DNA of 64,000 nt from Archivesica marissinica (lineage: Eukaryota > Mollusca > Bivalvia > Venerida > Vesicomyidae): assembly GCA_014843695.1 (NCBI GenBank), contig CM026387.1:70500795-70564794 (forward strand), in the 5' to 3' direction. The position numbers and the translations under genes were made by a program. Position 1 is the first letter of the stretch; the number at the start of each line of letters is the position of its first letter. Shown piece after piece: positions 11,396 to 22,677 of this stretch. The notes under the pieces were generated by a model. It did not search any database and was not told where the DNA came from. It saw nothing but the letters and a program-made list of their open reading frames with translations.

Positions 11396-13532
11396 TGTAT
11401 GTGTATGCAGCATTAGGATATATATGTGTATGTAGCATTAGTATATATGTGTATGCAGCATTAGTATATATGTGTGTGCAGCATTAGTATATATGTGTAT
11501 GCAGCATTAGTATATATGTGTGTGCAGCATTAGGATATATGTGTGTGCAGCATTAGGATATATATGTGTATGTAGCATTAGTATATATGTGTATGCAGCA
11601 TTAGTATATATGTGTGTGCAGCATTAGGATATATGTGTGTGCAGCATTAGGATATATGTGTATGCAGCATTAGGATATATGTGTATGCAGCATTAGTATA
11701 TATGTGTGTGCAGCATTAGTATATATGTGTGTGCAGCATTAGGATATATGTGTATGCAGCATTAGGATATATGTGTGTATGCAGCATTAGGATATATGTG
11801 TATGCAGCATTAGGATATATGTGTATGCAGCATTAGGATATATGTGTGTGCAGCATTAGTATATATGTGTATGCAGCATTAGGATATATGTGTGTATGCA
11901 GCATTAGTATATATGTGTGTGCAGCATTAGGATATATGTGTATGCAGCATTAGTATATATGTGTATGCAGCATTAGTATATATGTGTGTGCAGCATTAGT
12001 ATATATGTGTGAGCAGCATTAGTATATATGTGTGTGCAGCATTAGTATATATGTGTATGCAGCATTAGTATATATGTGTGTGCAGCATTAGTATATATGT
12101 GTGTGCAGCATTAGTATATATGTGTGTGCAGCATTAGTATATATGTGTGTGCAGCATTAGTATATATGTGTGTGCAGCATTAGTATATATGTGTATGCAG
12201 CATTAGGATATATGTGTGTGCAGCATTAGTATATATGTGTGTGCAGCATTAGTATATATGTGTATGCAGCATTAGGATATATGTGTATGTAGCATTAGTA
12301 TATATGTGTGTATGCAGCATTAGGATATATGTGTATGCAACATTAGTATATATGTGTATGCAGCATTAGGATATATGTGTGTATGCAACATTAGGATATA
12401 TGTGTATGTAGCATTAGTATATATGTGTATGCAGCATTAGTATATATGTGTGTGCAGCATTAGTATATATATGTACGCAGCATTAGTATATATGTGTGTG
12501 CAGCATTAGGATATATGTGTATGCAGCATTAGTATATATGTATGCAGCATTAGTATATATGTGTGTGCAGCATTAGTATATATGTGTATGCAGCATTAGT
12601 ATATATGTGTGTGCAGCATTAGGATATATGTGTATGCAGCATTAGTATATATGTATGCAGCATTATTATATATGTGTGTGCAGCATTAGGATATATGTGT
12701 ATGCAGCATTAGTATATATGTGTATGCAGCATTAGTATATATGTGTGTGCAGCATTAGTATATATGTATGCAGCATTAGGATATATGTGTGTGCAGCATT
12801 AGGATATATGTATGCAGCATTAGTATATATGTGTGTGCAGCATTAGTATATATGTATGCAGCATTAGTATATATGTGTATGCAGCATTAGGATATATGTA
12901 TGCAGCATTAGGATATATGTGTGTGCAGCATTAGGATATATGTATGCAGCATTAGGATATATGTGTGTGCAGCATTAGTATATATGTATGCAGCATTAGT
13001 ATATATGTGTATGCAGCATTAGGATATATGTGTGTATGCAGCATTAGGATATATGTGTATGCAGCATTAGGATATATGTGTGTGCAGCATTAGTATATAT
13101 GTGTGTATGCAGCATTAGGATATATGTGTGTATGCAGCATTAGGATATATGTGTGTGCAGCATTAGGATATATGTGTGTGCAGCATTAGTATATATGTGT
13201 GTGCAGCATTAGGATATATGTGTGTGCAGCATTAGTATATATGTGTGTATGCAGCATTAGGATATATGTGTGTATGCAGCATTAGGATATATGTGTGTAT
13301 GCAGCATTAGGATATATGTGTGTATGCAGCATTAGGATATATGTGTGTGCAGCATTAGTATATATGTGTGTGCAGCATTAGGATATATGTGTGTGCAGCA
13401 TTAGTATATATGTGTGTATGCAGCATTAGGATATATGTGTGTATGCAGCATTAGGATATATGTGTGTATGCAGCATTAGGATATATGTGTGTATGCAGCA
13501 TTAGGATATATGTGTATGTAGCATTAGAATAT
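11396..13532. repeat. 20-24-bp minisatellite, about 95 copies
   Basis: Unit GTGTATGCAGCATTAGTATA with variable TG/TA dinucleotides between units. Confidence 0.97.
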
Positions 13533-13693
13533 GGGAATACGGGGGTCATTTTCACATCAAATATATTCCTTATGTGATGGGTGATCCAGATATTTTATTT
13601 TAAAAACCGGTTCCTACAAGGAAATGCTTAACAGATTGCGCTATCAACGTCTAATCAACGAGGTCATTCACATTGCTGAGAATTTGGAAATAG

Positions 13694-14115
13694 TTTAACG
13701 GATCATGTCATTATAGTACCATAATTTAACGGATCGTGTCATTATATAGTACCATAATTTAACGGATCATGTCATTATAGTACCATCATTTAACGGATCA
13801 TGTCATTATAGTACCATCGAGTAACGGATCATGTCATTATAGTACCATCGAGTAACGGATCATGTCATTATAGTACCATAATTTAACGGATCATGTCATT
13901 ATAGTACCATCATTTAACGGATCATGTCATTATAGTACCATCATTTAACGGATCATGTCATTATAGTACCATAATTTAACGGATCGTGTCATTATAGTAC
14001 CATAATTTAACGGATCATGTCATTATAGTACCATCATTTAACGGATCATGTCATTATAGTACCATCGTTTAACGGATCATGCCATTATAGTACCATCATT
14101 TAACGGATCATGACA
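13694..14115. repeat. 31-bp minisatellite, about 13 copies
   Basis: Unit includes TTTAACGGATCATGTCATTA and TAGTACCATC. Confidence 0.95.
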
Positions 14116-14522
14116 TGATAATACCATCACCCTTACTGTCGCCACCTCAACCATAATGCATTTACCATGCCAGCTTTTAGGGCGTGCGACCCCCCCCCCC
14201 CCTAACCCGTCTATGCCAGGCATCTATAACCTGCTAATGCACACGACTGTAAACAACTTTAAATGTCTCAACTAAAGTTGCGCTATTGTTCAGTAGTATA
14301 CACGATGCTATATTTAACTTAGCGATGGAAATTCCACTTCTTAATAATAGCAAGCGGGTTTCCACTAATATTACATGATTATTATAGTTCGATATAACAA
14401 TCGTGAAGATGACCAACACAGTTTATGTGTAGACTTTATGTGTATCACATGATTGGATTTCCACGGTTCTTCGTAGCGTTAGTTAATTTAGAATAAACGT
14501 GTTTTACTTTGTTGAAAAATAT

Positions 14523-14672
14523 ATGACAATTGAAGAGCAGAGAATGGCGATAATCAACCAGACACAACACGGATCTGTTTATATTGGGAAAGATCTATAT
14601 GTCGCTGGTATGGTGCTAACTGGGGTAGGTGACGATATATTGAATATATACTCCTGTTCAATGTGTAAATAA
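14523..14672 (+). pseudogene. Truncated ADPRH paralogue (5' fragment)
   Basis: The first 37 codons align without indels to the intact ADPRH at 18676-18786, from the initiator through YVAGMVLTGVGD, with scattered substitutions (for example AIINQTQHGSVYIGKDL against AKINKTQNGSIYIGKDR). Homology stops immediately after GD. The frame then runs 12 unrelated codons to TAA, so no catalytic residue is present. The sequence upstream of the start is also homologous to that of the intact gene, so this is a genomic duplication and not a processed copy. A hairpin MITE sits 136 bp beyond the end. The short frame could be transcribed but cannot make an active hydrolase. Confidence 0.88.
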
Positions 14673-14807
14673 GACATGCTCAAAATGATTTACGCACATT
14701 CAGGTCTTTGTTTTTGTGATATACATATGGAACTGGATATAAAAATGTCATATTTTGGAAACCCTGTCATTGACAAGCAACATGGGAATTCTCGGAAACA
14801 TTCGGGA

Positions 14808-15016
14808 CACAGGCACACATCTTTTTTTTTGCTCTATGTACATCTAGTAAGTAATGTTTACACAGGCACAACTATTTTTTGCCCTATGGTCATATAGTAA
14901 GTAATGTTTACTGTAAACATTACTTACTATATGACCATAGGGCAAAAACATGATTTGTGTCTTGTGCCTGTGTCCAAATATTTAGACTTGAAATTTTTTT
15001 TATACTAGTGCCTGTG
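14808..15016. mobile_element. Hairpin MITE, copy 2 (nested/compound)
   Basis: Same family as 8765-8895: CACAGGCAC at the left end, GTGCCTGTG at the right, and a central palindrome with GTCATATAGTAAGTAATG. Flanks ATTCGGGA (14800-14807) and GTTCGGGA (15017-15024) form an 8-bp duplication with one mismatch. It is longer than copy 1 because the left arm occurs twice (from 14808 and from about 14863) and a GTGCCTGTG end is also present internally near 14965-14973. Confidence 0.82.
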
Positions 15017-15261
15017 GTTCGGGATACTAATTTGTATACGGGGTGCACTTTTTAGAACTTATTTAAACGGCATAGTGAAATGATTTAATTTGTTCACTGA
15101 GACACTTGGTTAATAGAGGCTTCACAATGACACGGTAACCACCATTTAGAAATTGTGAATTTGTAGAATTGGGTGGTTTGTATCATCAATGGTTAGATGC
15201 TCAGTAGGTCAGCTTTATCTTCATTTGTTTCTGTTCTGTGTGAGTGTTGGAATGTATAGTT

Positions 15262-18218
15262 GTGTCCAATGTAGCCATTCTAATACACGAACAATGCTTA
15301 CACTCCTGGTACCTCTAATGTAGCCATTCTAATACATGAACAATACTTACACTCCTGGTACCTCTAATGTAGCCATTCTAATACATGAACAATACTTACA
15401 CTCCTGGTACCTCTAATGTAGCCATTCTAATACATGAACAATGCTTACACTCCTGGTACCTCCAGTGTAGCCATTCTAATACATGAACAATACTTACACT
15501 CCTGGTACCTCCAATGTAGCCATTCTAATACATGAACAATGCCTACACTCCTGGTACCTCCAGTGTAGCCATTCTAATACATGAACAATACTTACACTCC
15601 TGGTACCTCCAATGTAGCCATTCTAATACATGAACAATGCCTACACTCCTGGTACCTCCAGTGTAGCCATTCTAATACATGAACAATACTTACACTCCTG
15701 GTACCTCCAATGTAGCCATTCTAATACATGAACAATGCCTACACTCCTGGTACCTCCAGTGTAGCCATTCTAATACATGAACAATACTTACACTCCTGGT
15801 ACCTCCAATGTAGCCATTCTAATACATGAACAATGCCTACACTCCTGGTACCTCCAATGTAGCCATTATAATACATGAACAATGCCTACACTCCTGGTAC
15901 CTCCAATGTAGCCATTCTAATACATGAACAATGCCTACACTCCTGGTACCTCCAATGTAGCCATTCTAATACACGAATAATGCTTACACTCCTGTACCTC
16001 CAGTGTAGCCATTCTAATACATGAACAATACTTACACTCCTGGTACCTCTAATGTAGCCATTCTAATACATGAACAATACTTACACTCCTGGTACCTCCA
16101 GTGTAGCCATTCTAATACACGAACAATACTTACACTCCTGGTACCTCCAATGTAGCCATTCTAATACATGAACAATGCCTACACACCTGGTACCTCCAGT
16201 GTAGCCATTATAATACATGAACAATACTTACACTCCTGGTACCTCCAGTGTAGCCATTCTAATACATGAACAATGCCTACACTCCTGGTACCTCCAATGT
16301 AGCCATTCTAATACATGAACAATGCCTACACTCCTAGTACCTCCAATGTAGCCATTCTAATACATGAACAATGCCTACACTCCTGGTACCTCCAGTGTAG
16401 CCATTATAATACATGAACAATACCTACACTCCTGGTACCTCCAGTGTAGCCATTATAATACACGAACAATGCTTACACTCCTGGTACCTCCAATGTAGCC
16501 ATTCTAATACATGAACAATGCCTACACTCCTGGTACCTCCAATGTAGCCATTCTAATACACGAACAATGCTTACACTCCTGGTACCTCCAATGTAGCCAT
16601 TCTAATACATGAACAATGCTTACACTCCTGGTACCTCCAATGTAGCCATTCTAATACATGAACAATGCCTACACTCCTGGTACCTCCAATGTAGCCATTC
16701 TAATACATGAACAATGCTTACACTCCTGGTACCTCCAGTGTAGCCATTATAATACATGAACAATGCTTACACTCCTGGTACCTCCAGTGTAGCCATTCTA
16801 ATACATGAACAATGCTTACACTCCTGGTACCTCCAATGTAGCCATTCTAATACATGAACAATGCGTACACTCCTGGTACCTCCAATGTAGCCATTCTAAT
16901 ACACGAACAATGCGTACACTCCTGGTACCTCCAATGTAGCCATTCTAATACACGAACAATGCGTACACTCCTGGTACCTCCAGTGTAGCCATTCTAATAC
17001 ACGAACAATGCGTACACTCCTGGTACCTCCAATGTAGCCATTCTAATACACGAATAATGCTTACACTCCTGTACCTCCAGTGTAGCCATTCTAATACACG
17101 AACAATACTTACACTCCTGGTACCTCCAATGTAGCCATTCTAATACATGAACAATGCCTACACACCTGGTGCCTCCAGTGTAGCCATTATAATACATGAA
17201 CAATACTTACACTCCTGGTACCTCCAGTGTAGCCATTCTAATACATGAACAATGCCTACACTCCTGGTACCTCCAATGTAGCCATTCTAATACATGAACA
17301 ATGCCTACACTCCTAGTACCTCCAATGTAGCCATTATAATACATGAACAATGCCTACACTCCTGGTACCTCCAGTGTAGCCATTATAATACATGAACAAT
17401 ACCTACACTCCTGGTACCTCCAGTGTAGCCATTATAATACACGAACAATGCTTACACTCCTGGTACCTCCAATGTAGCCATTCTAATACATGAACAATGC
17501 CTACACTCCTGGTACCTCCAATGTAGCCATTCTAATACACGAACAATGCTTACACTCCTGGTACCTCCAATGTAGCCATTCTAATACATGAACAATGCTT
17601 ACACTCCTGGTACCTCCAATGTAGCCATTCTAATACATGAACAATGCCTACACTCCTGGTACCTCCAATGTAGCCATTCTAATACATGAACAATGCTTAC
17701 ACTCCTGGTACCTCCAGTGTAGCCATTCTAATACATGAACAATGCGTACACTCCTGGTACCTCCAATGTAGCCATTCTAATACACGAACAATGCGTACAC
17801 TCCTGGTACCTCCAATGTAGCCATTCTAATACACGAACAATGCGTACACTCCTGGTACCTCCAGTGTAGCCATTCTAATACATGAACAATGCTTACACTC
17901 CTGGTACCTCCAATGTAGCCATTCTAATACATGAACAATGTTTACACTCCTGGTACCTCCAGTGTAGCCATTCTAATACATGAACAATACTTACACTCCT
18001 GGTACCTCCAATGTAGCCATTCTAATACATGAACAATGCGTACACTCCTGGTACCTCCAATGTAGCCATTCTAATACACGAACAATGCGTACACTCCTGG
18101 TACCTCCAATGTAGCCATTCTAATACATGAACAATGCTTACACTCCTGGTACCTCCAGTGTAGCCATTCTAATACATGAACAATACTTACGCTCCTGGTA
18201 CCTCCAATGTAGCCATTC
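15262..18218. repeat. 49-bp minisatellite, about 60 copies
   Basis: Unit includes GTAGCCATTCTAATACATGA and CTACACTCCTGGTACCTCC. Larger duplications are visible: a rare unit with ACACGAATAATG and a deleted G recurs at 15971 and 17048, 22 units apart. Lies directly 5' of the ADPRH promoter block. Confidence 0.97.
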
Positions 18219-18574
18219 TTTCTCTTGATACAACCTTTAACACATTAAAAGCTTTTCTCCGAGTATCTGGTGACTTATAAGCTGTTTTACTTAGTAAGGA
18301 ATACGGAGTGTGACATGTGGTCTTAAAATAGAATAACGTAATTACAGAAAATGATTACCCGGTATACTACACAAAAAATGCCTACTGTCTACCCGAAACA
18401 GTACACGCGGCTATATTTAACTCGGCGGAAACGCCCAACGGAAATTCCACTGTTTAATATTAGCTAGCAGGGTGTCCACTATTACACCAATGAATGAAAC
18501 GTTACTTTCGATTTCAGTAAGGCCTATAACAATCTTGGAGAGGACCACAATGAAATATACTTGGACATCGGTAT

Positions 18575-18655
18575 CACCTGATTGGATTTCCACGATTCTT
18601 CGTACATGGGTTCATTTAGAATAAACGTGATTTTACTTTGTTGAAAAGTATAATA
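18575..18655 (+). promoter_or_regulatory. Conserved upstream block of ADPRH
   Basis: This block just before the start is closely matched by 14447-14521 before the truncated paralogue. It includes an inverted CCAAT box (ATTGG at 18581, and at 14452 in the copy), a shared GATTTCCAC and TTCTTCGTA, and a shared TTAGAATAAACGTG. Conservation between two diverged copies suggests the 5' UTR or core promoter, but duplication alone would also leave similarity. Confidence 0.45.
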
Positions 18656-18696
18656 TAGGCCTATAAGACATACATTTGACATTTGAAGAGCAGAGA

Positions 18697-19824
18697 ATGG
18701 CGAAAATCAACAAGACACAAAACGGATCTATTTATATTGGAAAAGATCGATATGTCGCTGGTATGGTGCTAAGTGGGGTAGGTGACGCACTCGGTTACAA
18801 AAATGGTGACTGGGAAGTATGCGAGTCCGGAGAACAGATTCATAGAGAACTCAAACATCTCGGCGGACTTAAAAACATACATGTTACGAAACCTGAATGG
18901 ATTGTAAGCGATGATACAGTTATGCATCTTGCTACAGCAGATTCTCTTGTTAGAAATAGAACATGTGGGGACAAGATGAATCTGTATTCACTCATGGCGG
19001 AGGAGTACAAGACCTGCATGAATGACATGGACAATAGATCGCCTGGAGTGACATGTGAGAAAATGTGCAAGCGATTGCAACCATTGAAGCCAAACGGGTT
19101 TCGGATTGCCTTCAATCCGCAAGGAGGCGGGTGTGGGGCGGCTATGAGATCTATGTGCATTGGTTTGAGATACCCACGGCCCGAACACATCGAGGACCTG
19201 GTTGTAGTTAGCATAGAGTCGGGAAGAATGACACATCACCACCCGACTGGTTATCTCGGATCACTTGCGTCTGCACTGTTTACATCGTATGCGGTACAAC
19301 AGAAACCACTGTGTGAGTGGGGCGCCGGACTGTTGGACAGTCTCACGCTTGCCAAGAAGTACGTGAAATCATGCAAAGATATATATGTGGAGGAAAATGT
19401 AAAAGCTTGGGGTTACTTCGAGAATAAATGGAAATGCTACCTAAGACTAAGAAATATATTGGATGGCAGGAGCAAACCCCATTATCCACCGGACTTTATT
19501 TCTGTGAAGAAACGAGACCAGTTTTACACTATGATGAGCTTTAACAAGTGGGGCGGGGCCAGTGGTCATGATGCTCCGATGATTGCCTACGATGCAGTAC
19601 TTGCTTGTAGCGGTGACTGGAGCGAGTTGTGTAATCGAGCTATGTTCCATGGTGGAGATAGTGACAGCACTGGTGTTATTGCAGGGTGTCTGTTTGGTGT
19701 ATTGTATGGGTTGGAAGACGTTCCGAAGTGTAATTACAGTGGGTTGGAATATCGTGACAGACTAGAAACAACGGCGAAAACACTCCATAGCTTGGCATTC
19801 TGTTGTCCTGAAAGTAGTGTCTGA
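18697..19824 (+). CDS. ADPRH: ADP-ribosylarginine hydrolase (ADPRH / ARH1)
   Basis: An intact single-exon gene of 375 residues, colinear with vertebrate ADPRH (about 357 residues) apart from an 18-residue N-terminal extension. The enzyme cleaves the bond between ADP-ribose and arginine, reversing arginine mono-ADP-ribosylation; it is Mg-dependent and usually cytosolic. Family hallmarks are present: YVAGMVLSGVGDALGY near residue 20, the metal-binding SDDTVMHLATA (Asp72, Asp73), GGGCGAAMR, SIESGRMTHHHPTGYLG, WGGASGHDAPMIAYDAVLA, and GGDSDST with Asp321 and Asp323. The start chosen is the ATG at 18697, which has A at -3 and G at +4. The frame stays open upstream to a TTG at 18676, exactly where the truncated paralogue has ATG. 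Lack of introns could mean an old retrocopy or simply a one-exon coding region. The upstream 100 bp is shared with the paralogue. No AATAAA was seen within 250 bp downstream. Confidence 0.95.
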   Translation: MAKINKTQNGSIYIGKDRYVAGMVLSGVGDALGYKNGDWEVCESGEQIHRELKHLGGLKNIHVTKPEWIVSDDTVMHLATADSLVRNRTCGDKMNLYSLMAEEYKTCMNDMDNRSPGVTCEKMCKRLQPLKPNGFRIAFNPQGGGCGAAMRSMCIGLRYPRPEHIEDLVVVSIESGRMTHHHPTGYLGSLASALFTSYAVQQKPLCEWGAGLLDSLTLAKKYVKSCKDIYVEENVKAWGYFENKWKCYLRLRNILDGRSKPHYPPDFISVKKRDQFYTMMSFNKWGGASGHDAPMIAYDAVLACSGDWSELCNRAMFHGGDSDSTGVIAGCLFGVLYGLEDVPKCNYSGLEYRDRLETTAKTLHSLAFCCPESSV

Positions 19825-19829
19825 GTACA

Positions 19830-20090
19830 TGTAAATATATTTAAATATACGCGTACACGAGCTTGTATAGGCTAAGCAAATACTTTTGCACGGTGTATAT
19901 GTTTCTGGACTCTCGAACGATCCTAATTTATTGACACACATTTTATCTGAACTATGTTTTGTTAACATGAGGAACAGAGATTTTGTTTTTATTAATACCA
20001 TTTCAGCAACACTAGCAAGATGAACTTAATAGGTCGAGCTAGAAACAATCAGAAATAATTTTAGTCTCTCAATGATATCTAATATCTGAT
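19830..20090. other. ADPRH 3' flank
   Basis: AT-rich sequence after the stop; no clear polyadenylation hexamer or further gene seen. Confidence 0.5.
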
Positions 20091-20094
20091 ATCG

Positions 20095-21505
20095 GGGGTC
20101 TCGGGTTGTCGCTTCCATTACATGTAGTGTGGTAGTTGCTGGTCCGGTCTCGGGTTGTTGCTTCCATTACATGTGGGGAGGGGGGTAGTTGCTGCTCTGG
20201 TCGCCGGTCTCGGGTTGTCGCTTCCATTACATGTGGTGTGGTAGTTGCTGCTCCGGTCGCCGGTCTCGGGTTGTCGCTTCCATTACATGTGATGTGGTAG
20301 TTGCTGCTCTGGTCGCCGGTCTCGGGTTGTCGCTTCCATTACATGTGATGTGGTAGTTGCTGCTCTGGTCGCCAGTCTCGGGTTGTCGCTTCCATTACAT
20401 GTGGTATGGTAGTTGCTGCTCTGGTCGCCGGTCTCGGGTGTCGCTTCCATTACATGTGGTATGGTAGTTGCTGCTCTGGTCGCCAGTCTCGGGTTGTCGC
20501 TTCCATTACATGTGGTGTGGTAGTTGGTGCTCTGGTCGCCGGCCTCGGGTTGCCGCTTCCATTACATGTGATGTGGTAGTTGCTGCTCTGGTCGCCGGTC
20601 TCGGGTTGTCGCTTCCATTACATGTGGTGTGGTAGTTGGTGCTCTGGTCGCCGGCCTCGGGTTGCCGCTTCCATTACATGTGATGTGGTAGTTGCTGCTC
20701 TGGTCGCCGGTCTCGGGTTGCCGCTTCCATTACATGTGATGTGGTAGTTGCTGCTCTGGTCGCCGGTCTCGGGTTGTCGCTTCCATTACATGTGGTGTGG
20801 TAGTTGCTGCTCTGGTCGCCGGTCTCGGGTTGTCGCTTCAATTACATGTGGTGTGGTAATTGCTGCTCTGGTCGCCGGTCTTGGGTTGTCGCTTCCATTA
20901 CATGTGGTGTGGTAGTTGCTGGTCCGGTCGCCGGTCTCGGGTTGTCGCTTCCATTACATGTGGTATGGTAGTTGCTGTCCGGTCGCCGGTCTCGGGTTGT
21001 CGCTTCCATTACATGTGGTATGGTAGTTGCTGTCCGGTCGCCGGTCTCGGGTTGTCGCTTCCATTACATGTGGTATGGTAGTTGCTGTCCGGTCTCTTGT
21101 TGTCGCATCCATTACATGTGATGTGGTAGTTGCTGTCCGGTCGCCGGTCTCGGGTTGTCGCTTCCATTACATGTGGTGTGGTAGTTGCTGGTCCGGTTGC
21201 CGGTCTCGGGTTGTCGCTTCCATTACATGTGATGTGGTAGTTGCTGTCCGGTCGCCGGTCTCGGGTTGTCGCTTCCATTACATGTGGTGTGGTAGTTGCT
21301 GGTCTGGTCTCGGGTTGCCGCTTCCATTACATGTGGTGTGGTAGTTGCTGCTCTGGTCGCCGGTCTCGGGTTGTCGCTTCCATTACATGTGGTGTGGTAG
21401 TTGCTGCTCTGGTCTCGGGTTGCCACTTCCATTACATGTGGTGTGGTAGTTGCTGCTCTGGTTGTCGCTTCCATTACATGTGATGTGGTAGTTGCTGCTC
21501 TACTA
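20095..21505. repeat. 56-bp minisatellite, about 25 copies
   Basis: Unit includes GTCTCGGGTTGTCGCTTCC and ATTACATGTGGTGTGGTAG; several units lack the GGTCGCC segment. Open frames on both strands are artefacts. Confidence 0.96.
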
Positions 21506-21710
21506 AATCAGTGTACTGTCAGATATTGGTTGGTGGAATCATGTTGTCCTAATAATAATATAAATATTAATTTATATAATTGTGTCCTTATATTGTAATG
21601 ATCAACGGGGAAAGCCAATGTCAATTACTGAACTAGACACTATAGGAGGAATATTACTACATCCCACGAAGTGTTTGCCATCGAAGGAAGATAGATACTG
21701 TATATATAAT

Positions 21711-22230
21711 CACAGGGATTCGGCACGTTTGGGGGTACTAGTATATATATTTAAGTACAGGGATTCTACTCTGTGGGATGTCAGATTTCGCATCGATCAG
21801 TAAAATGGCCCTATCTGAGACAATTTTGTACAAAGCTGTCCAAATATAACGCCTATCCCGAGTCTTTATATTGTTCTTCAAATAAAACACAACTTTAAGC
21901 TGCATGCATGTATACTTTGCAAACAATTGCCACAAACATTGGCCATAGCAGGTCACATTTCCGTACTAGGACACGGGTTCTGTCAGCAACAACAAAAAAT
22001 CTTCGACGGGAGAGTTTTAACTGTGAATAACATTATCAATAAAATGTGTTTCCACTAACGTGTAGGTTTATTCGGCAAAAATGTACGTCAAAAGGAGATT
22101 TCGTAGCATTTTCAATTTGTTTTGAAAAATTCTAAAGCGGCGCAATTCGCGTTGAAACAAGCGTTGAAACGAGCGTTCTGATTGGATTATGATTATTCTT
22201 TATATATAAAAAAACATCTTGTTACATTCT
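21711..22230 (+). mobile_element. 520-bp dispersed element, copy 1
   Basis: Begins CACAGGGATTCGGCACG and runs nearly identical to 35745-36290 for about 440 bp, then both end in sequence built from GTTGAAACGAGCG units. No coding capacity; non-autonomous. High similarity between copies implies recent movement. Family not recognised. Confidence 0.75.
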
Positions 22231-22364
22231 AACACGACGGGCAGGTTACCTAACACCTTTCCTATGCAAGCTTCAGCGGTTAACCAGTACTTGGTGCACC
22301 AACCTCCGCAAGAGAAACTGCCAACTTGTTCATATATAAAGATACCACGGTCTGAGTGGGGCTC

Positions 22365-22667
22365 ACAGACGGATATATAGTCTAGTGGTAACACGCTGGA
22401 CTGGTAATCCAGGGATCGCAGGTTCGATCCCCCATTTGACCCTAATAAAATTAACAGTCTTTCAGATGGGACGTTAAACCGAGGTCTCGTGTCGGTGCTT
22501 TACACCGTGCTTTACACCGTGCACGTAAAAGAACCAGAGGATACACTGGAATGGGTCTCTCTGTGTATCATTGCACTATCCTCCAAAAATCTAAAATGAC
22601 TAATCTCTTCGGGAGGCGTCGCTCATATCGGCAACCGGTAGCGACGATAAATAAACGTAAATCACAC
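22365..22667 (+). mobile_element. tRNA-derived SINE, copy B
   Basis: A plus-strand copy of the same SINE as 9618-9901. The head (about 22366-22441) has TAGTCTAGTGG and GGTTCGATCCC as pol III A and B boxes and a seven-base loop that would read GGT (Thr) if it were a tRNA. The central domain contains GGGACGTTAAACCGAGG. A perfect 10-bp target-site duplication, AGTGGGGCTC, is at 22355-22364 and 22668-22677. No poly-A tail. Confidence 0.9.
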
Positions 22668-22677
22668 AGTGGGGCTC

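Noticed and set aside
15262..18218. CRISPR-like regular spacing
   Set aside because: Units are contiguous copies with no unique spacers, and the DNA is animal nuclear.
18840..19650. Minus-strand frames opposite ADPRH
   Set aside because: Antisense shadows of a strongly conserved enzyme gene.
22366..22441. A possible tRNA-Thr(GGT) gene, and its counterpart at 9828-9898
   Set aside because: Both are the heads of SINE copies with target-site duplications and a shared non-tRNA body; the acceptor stem pairs poorly.
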